Assembly (NCBI GenBank): GCA_963678465.1
Contig: OY782858.1
Location: 2,170,001 to 2,234,000 of the forward strand
Direction: 5' to 3'
DNA length: 64,000 bases
From: Paludibacter sp963678465
GTDB taxonomy: Bacteria > Bacteroidota > Bacteroidia > Bacteroidales > Paludibacteraceae
Shown here: in pieces, positions 60,575 to 64,000 of the stretch
Numbering within the stretch: the stretch's first letter is position 1
Layout of the letters: each line of letters starts with the position of its first letter
The notes under the pieces: generated by a model
The model's database searches: none
Told to the model about the DNA's origin: nothing
Seen by the model: only the letters and a program-made list of their open reading frames with translations
Program-made: the position numbers and the translations under genes

Positions 60575-61792
60575 TTACTTTTTCAACGCTTTGTCAATTC
60601 TTATTTTTTTGCCCTTCCATGCGTTTTTATTTGTCCAGTCTGCCTTTTTTCCAAGCCAAAACTCATCGTTTGCCGGTAAGCCCAAAGGTAAAAACACAGT
60701 TGAACACAAATACAAACTTCCTGTAGAAATATACGATTCGGCCAAATCGAGTTGATGACCACATAAGCCGAGTGTCAGCCATCCGTTTTTATCAAAAGTG
60801 CCTTTCTGATTCATTTGTTTTTTTATAACTGCTGATAGCGCGCAACGAACCTGAGCCGGTGAAATGTGCTCAGGTAGCTTCTTTAACAACGCTGCTTGCG
60901 AGAGCGCATGAAAACTACCGAAACGATAAACCAACGACCGTCCTACGGCAGGATAAGTTCCTTCGGGCGAAATCAGTCGTTCTAATTGTTCGGCATGCCG
61001 TTCCAGTCTTAAGCTTTGTGTTGCAAACAGTGTAGCATATCGTGGGGAAACAGGCCGAACATTTGCAAGTACATCGTACATCATAGGATGAATAACCAAA
61101 CTATTGTAATAATCAAAATGAAACGAAGCACCATCGCCATACCAACCATCTCCCTTGTACCATATTTCAAATTTATCAAGCGCATAATCAATTGTTTCGA
61201 AATTGCATTCGCCTGTGAAACGATACAGAAAGGTTTCAATCATAGCTGAAAATAACAACCAATTACTTTCGAGCGGCTTAATTTGCCGGGTTGCTTTGAA
61301 CGCCCGAATGAAAGCGCCTTGTGTTTCTTCATTCAGATTTTCCCACAATTGGTTCGGAGCTCTCAAAAATCCCTGGGCTAAAAATGCGGCATCGACAAGA
61401 ACCTGCCTGTCGACAGTGAAACTCATGAAATCAGGCGATCCTGAGTCAACTACATTTTTTAATCCATCAAGTGTCATTTGAATATACCTTTCTCTCAGTT
61501 TTCCTTCTTTCGTGTCATCAATCCCCAACTCGAGCCAGGGGGCAATTCCGCAAATTGTTCGACCGACAGCCTCGAGATGCGAAACTTTTTCGCGACCACG
61601 CGTACTTCCTTCGATTGTGGTTTCCACCGGCATATTTTTTTTAAGCGTGTTGTTGCTTAAATTCGAAAGAACCGGATCGGCAATTTTCACCAAAGAGTTC
61701 AGCCATATTTCCCTATCGTTTTTTGAGAAAGACGAACTTGAAAACATGCAAAATACAACTGATAAAATGAATATCTTTCTTCCTGTTGTCAT
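60575..61792 (-). CDS. DUF2264 (GH154-like) glycoside hydrolase, probable beta-glucuronidase
   Basis: About 405 residues from the preferred ATG at 61792, which begins the signal peptide MTTGRKIFILSVVF; an ATG further upstream would overlap the neighbouring gene. The (alpha/alpha)6-barrel-type repeats fit DUF2264, now GH154, to which a glucuronidase of an arabinogalactan pathway belongs. Visible blocks are VGRTICGIAPWLELG, WYGDGASFHFDYYNSLVIHPM and the ISPEGTYPAVGRSL motif, all conserved in the family. It is 17 bp from the GH88 stop upstream on the same strand and is likely periplasmic. Confidence 0.83.
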   Translation of the reverse strand: MTTGRKIFILSVVFCMFSSSSFSKNDREIWLNSLVKIADPVLSNLSNNTLKKNMPVETTIEGSTRGREKVSHLEAVGRTICGIAPWLELGIDDTKEGKLRERYIQMTLDGLKNVVDSGSPDFMSFTVDRQVLVDAAFLAQGFLRAPNQLWENLNEETQGAFIRAFKATRQIKPLESNWLLFSAMIETFLYRFTGECNFETIDYALDKFEIWYKGDGWYGDGASFHFDYYNSLVIHPMMYDVLANVRPVSPRYATLFATQSLRLERHAEQLERLISPEGTYPAVGRSLVYRFGSFHALSQAALLKKLPEHISPAQVRCALSAVIKKQMNQKGTFDKNGWLTLGLCGHQLDLAESYISTGSLYLCSTVFLPLGLPANDEFWLGKKADWTNKNAWKGKKIRIDKALKK

Positions 61793-61809
61793 TGTGTTTA
61801 TTGAAGGGA

Positions 61810-63015
61810 TTATTTGTTTTTGCAAAGTTTTCTATAGCGCATCATTGCTTCCATAAAGTAATAATCGGCATAGCTAAGCGGGGCATCCACTTCGCTGTTT
61901 TTGGCCATAAAACCCACACTGTGTTTGAGGATAAAGTTTCCGTTTTCTCCCGGTTCGGCACGATAGGCCGGTGATGCCAACGAACGAATCATTTGCTCTG
62001 CCAACGAAATGTATTTTTTCGATAGTTTTCTGTCGGTAAATGTACTTAACTCAAGCAATGCCGAAGCTATTACAGCACCTGCCGAAGCATCGCGCAACTC
62101 ATTTGGAATATTGGGCGCATTAAAATCCCAATATGGTATTTTATCTTTTGGCAGATGAGGATGGTTGGCTATAAAACCCGCGATTTTAATTGCATGATTG
62201 AGATATTCGGGCTTCTTTGTTTCTCTGTACATCATTGTGTAGCCATAAAGTCCCCATGCTTGCCCGCGGGCCCAGGAAGATGCATCAGCAAATCCCTGAT
62301 GGGTGACACGTTCTTTAAATCCGGCTTTCGTAGTATTGTAATTTACCACATGGTACGAACTGCCATCGGGACGAAAATGATATTTCATAGTAGTATCGGC
62401 ATGCGAAACTGCAATCTTATAAAAACTGCTGTCGCCCGTTAATTTAGTGGCTTGCGTCAGCAGTTCAAGATTCATCATATTGTCAATAATTACGGGATAT
62501 TGCCACTTCTGGTTATCCCATGATTTTATTGTGCCGTTAACCGGACTAAAACGAGTAGATAGCGATTTGGCTGCAGTTACAATTATTTGTTTGTATGTTT
62601 TGTCGTTCGTCAGTCGGAATCCGTTGCCAAAACTGCAAAAGATCATAAAACCCACATCGTGATTGTCGGTTGTATATTGTTGGTTTTCCACTCTGCGGGT
62701 CATTTGCTGAGCAGCCTGTTTCAAACGCTCTGATTTTGTGAATTCGTACAAATACCAAAGTGTTCCGGGGTAAAAACCGCTTGTCCACCAGTTGTCTTTT
62801 GCCGTTACCAATTCGCCGTTTTTATTCACCGTGCGTGGTAATCTATCCGGAATTTCAAGCATTATAGCATACAAACTCATCGATTGATTCACAGAGAATT
62901 TCATTGTTTCATCTATTACCTTACAAGTGTTTTTTTGTTTGGCAAACATCAAACTGTCAGCTGAAATTCCCATAAACAGCATTAAAAGAACTGAACTCAA
63001 AAGCCTTAATTTCAT
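61810..63015 (-). CDS. GH88 unsaturated glucuronyl hydrolase
   Basis: Releases unsaturated uronic acids from the ends of lyase products. 401 residues from the ATG at 63015 (MKLRLLSSVLLMLFMG signal peptide), chosen over an upstream ATG at 63075. Features: WWTSGFYPGTLWYLYEFT, Asp120 in TDNHDVGFMIF (the nucleophile-side Asp88 equivalent), Asp178 in VIIDNMMNLELL (Asp149 equivalent), HQGFADASSWARGQAWGLYGY, and a late GHxHxxDxPxxD-type loop DSAGAVIASALLEL. Its presence implies that a polysaccharide lyase acts upstream; none is certain in the window. Its gene diverges from the GH2 gene. Confidence 0.9.
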   Translation of the reverse strand: MKLRLLSSVLLMLFMGISADSLMFAKQKNTCKVIDETMKFSVNQSMSLYAIMLEIPDRLPRTVNKNGELVTAKDNWWTSGFYPGTLWYLYEFTKSERLKQAAQQMTRRVENQQYTTDNHDVGFMIFCSFGNGFRLTNDKTYKQIIVTAAKSLSTRFSPVNGTIKSWDNQKWQYPVIIDNMMNLELLTQATKLTGDSSFYKIAVSHADTTMKYHFRPDGSSYHVVNYNTTKAGFKERVTHQGFADASSWARGQAWGLYGYTMMYRETKKPEYLNHAIKIAGFIANHPHLPKDKIPYWDFNAPNIPNELRDASAGAVIASALLELSTFTDRKLSKKYISLAEQMIRSLASPAYRAEPGENGNFILKHSVGFMAKNSEVDAPLSYADYYFMEAMMRYRKLCKNK

Positions 63016-63182
63016 TATATGTTTTTTTTGATTTTCTATGCAAAGATGTAAAAATATATCACTATTGTCGTACAACTATCGTTCAGATAATTATAAACTT
63101 CGTTCATATTTTACCTTTCAGAATATTAATTCTTACAACAAAGTGATATGAATAATTTTCGCTTTTTATTGGACTATCGTTT

Positions 63183-63213
63183 TATTGACGCATTCAGATT
63201 ATAGGTAATTTTG
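63183..63213 (+). promoter_or_regulatory. Promoter of the GH2 gene
   Basis: ATTG (63184-63187), 18 nt, TAATTTTG (63206-63213), 38 bp before the start codon at 63252. The -7 is exact, the -33 imperfect. The 236-bp gap to the GH88 gene is the divergent control region; it shows no copy of the susC operator block. Confidence 0.5.
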
Positions 63214-63251
63214 AACTTCCCAAATCAATATTTATTTTTTACATTTTTACA

Positions 63252-64000
63252 ATGAAGAATTTAGTTTCAATTCTTATTTTATCGTTTTTTGCACTAGGAG
63301 TGTATGCAACCGTTAGTCCCCGTACAAAACACTCCATCAACGAAAACTGGCGTTTTGTACGTTCGGACGTCGAAAATGCCATGCAGGTTCAGTTCAATGA
63401 TGCTGACTGGTCGTTGGTAAGTTTTCCACACACCTGGAATGCTAGTGATGCAGCCGACGAAACGCCAGGTTTTTATCGTGGGATAGGCTGGTACCGGAGG
63501 TCGATACAAATTTCCGCCGACAAGCAGGACAAGCAAATCTCTATCTTTTTCGAAGGAGCAAATCAGGAGCTGGAGCTATTTGTGAATGGCAAAAGCGCCG
63601 GAAAGCATTTGGGTGGTTACACCCGTTTTAGTTTCGATATTACAAAGCTTGTTCGCTTTGGTGAGCAAAATATCTTTGCCATAAAAGTAAATAACCGGCA
63701 CAATGAAAATATTCCGCCGCTGTCGGCCGACTTCACATTTTTTGGAGGTGTTTACCGCGATGTTTTTCTTTTATTTACAAATAAAATCAATGTTTCAACA
63801 TCGCATTATGCATCAGCGGGAGTCTATTTTCAAACTCCCAGAGTAAATCATCAGGAAGCTCTGCTCGAAATAAAAACCCTGCTTACAAATGGCAACCCAA
63901 CCAATACCAAATTACGGGTGGAGCACAGCATTGTAAACTCACAAAACAAAACAGTTCTTGTGAATTCAAAGCAGATACAATTAGCTAAAAACACATCCGA
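63252..64000 (+). CDS. GH2-family glycoside hydrolase (N-terminal part, runs off the right edge)
   Basis: About 249 residues are visible, with a signal peptide (LSFFALGVYA) and the jelly-roll GH2 N-terminal sugar-binding domain: INENWRFVRSDV, VSFPHTWNASDA, GIGWYRRSIQI, FFEGANQELELFVNGKSAGKHLGGYTRFSFDITKLV and FFGGVYRDVFL, all typical of beta-galactosidases, beta-glucuronidases and beta-mannosidases. Catalytic residues are past the edge, so the activity cannot be named. It diverges from the GH88 gene and belongs to the same locus. Confidence 0.92.
   Translation, partial: MKNLVSILILSFFALGVYATVSPRTKHSINENWRFVRSDVENAMQVQFNDADWSLVSFPHTWNASDAADETPGFYRGIGWYRRSIQISADKQDKQISIFFEGANQELELFVNGKSAGKHLGGYTRFSFDITKLVRFGEQNIFAIKVNNRHNENIPPLSADFTFFGGVYRDVFLLFTNKINVSTSHYASAGVYFQTPRVNHQEALLEIKTLLTNGNPTNTKLRVEHSIVNSQNKTVLVNSKQIQLAKNTS

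Noticed and set aside
1..64000. CRISPR arrays, tRNA or rRNA genes, phage or complete IS elements
   Set aside because: Looked for on both strands; no regularly spaced direct repeats, cloverleaf sequences, rRNA cores or transposase frames were seen.

Overview
The window looks like the chromosome of an anaerobic, fermentative member of the Bacteroidales, A+T-rich (roughly 40% G+C by eye). Direct signs are several promoters of the Bacteroidetes type (TTTG, about 19 nt, TAnnTTTG), a ~286-residue primary sigma factor without region 1.1, a SusC/SusD pair controlled by a hybrid two-component regulator, type IX secretion tails on several secreted enzymes, and a monomeric [FeFe]-hydrogenase. Paludibacter-like or Marinilabiliales-like relatives fit, because many gut Bacteroides lack type IX secretion, but the genus cannot be fixed from this sequence. 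No rRNA, tRNA, CRISPR array, intact insertion sequence or phage was found.

The left half (1 to about 35 kb) is housekeeping: a partial DUF4197 lipoprotein, enolase, HtrA protease, RpoD, a GH13 lipoprotein with a glutamine amidotransferase, SSB, a DUF4403 lipoprotein, Lon, a Nim-like flavoprotein, a DUF2147 protein, a Gate-domain membrane protein, a TetR regulator followed by a group-B-like [FeFe]-hydrogenase, YbaN, a membrane-NUDIX fusion, riboflavin synthase, threonine synthase with an ApgM-like protein (probably the homoserine kinase), NrnA, ComEC, Rpe, an ECF sigma factor with a small downstream gene, an RlmI-type methyltransferase, an RNase D-like exonuclease, DUF5063, DUF2007, FolK and DnaK. 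Intergenic spaces here hold strong terminators, nested inverted-repeat elements built on an AACCCC(T)AAAGGGG core, and degenerate short tandem repeats.

The right half (35.1 kb to the right edge) is one polysaccharide utilization locus. A hybrid two-component regulator, read on the minus strand and carrying a one-base frameshift, faces an 820-bp control region. That region holds two copies of the same operator-promoter module with identical internal spacing (29 nt), separated by a terminator. Then follow, on the plus strand, SusC, SusD, an esterase-like hydrolase, three agarase-like (GH50-like, clan GH-A) enzymes, a SASA-type acetylesterase, an unusual GISKAS alpha/beta hydrolase and two unknown secreted beta-sandwich proteins. 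On the minus strand are a second SASA esterase, a DUF2264 (GH154) protein and a GH88 unsaturated glucuronyl hydrolase. A GH2 enzyme starts at the right edge.

Together these suggest attack on an acetylated, uronic-acid-containing polysaccharide: cell-surface enzymes remove esters and cut the chain, SusCD imports oligosaccharides, and GH88, DUF2264 and GH2 finish them. No sulfatase is present in the window, which argues against agar or porphyran despite the agarase-like enzymes. The most interesting parts are the duplicated control module with a probable terminated RNA between the copies, the agarase-like paralogs in an acetyl/uronate setting, and the uncharacterised secreted proteins.
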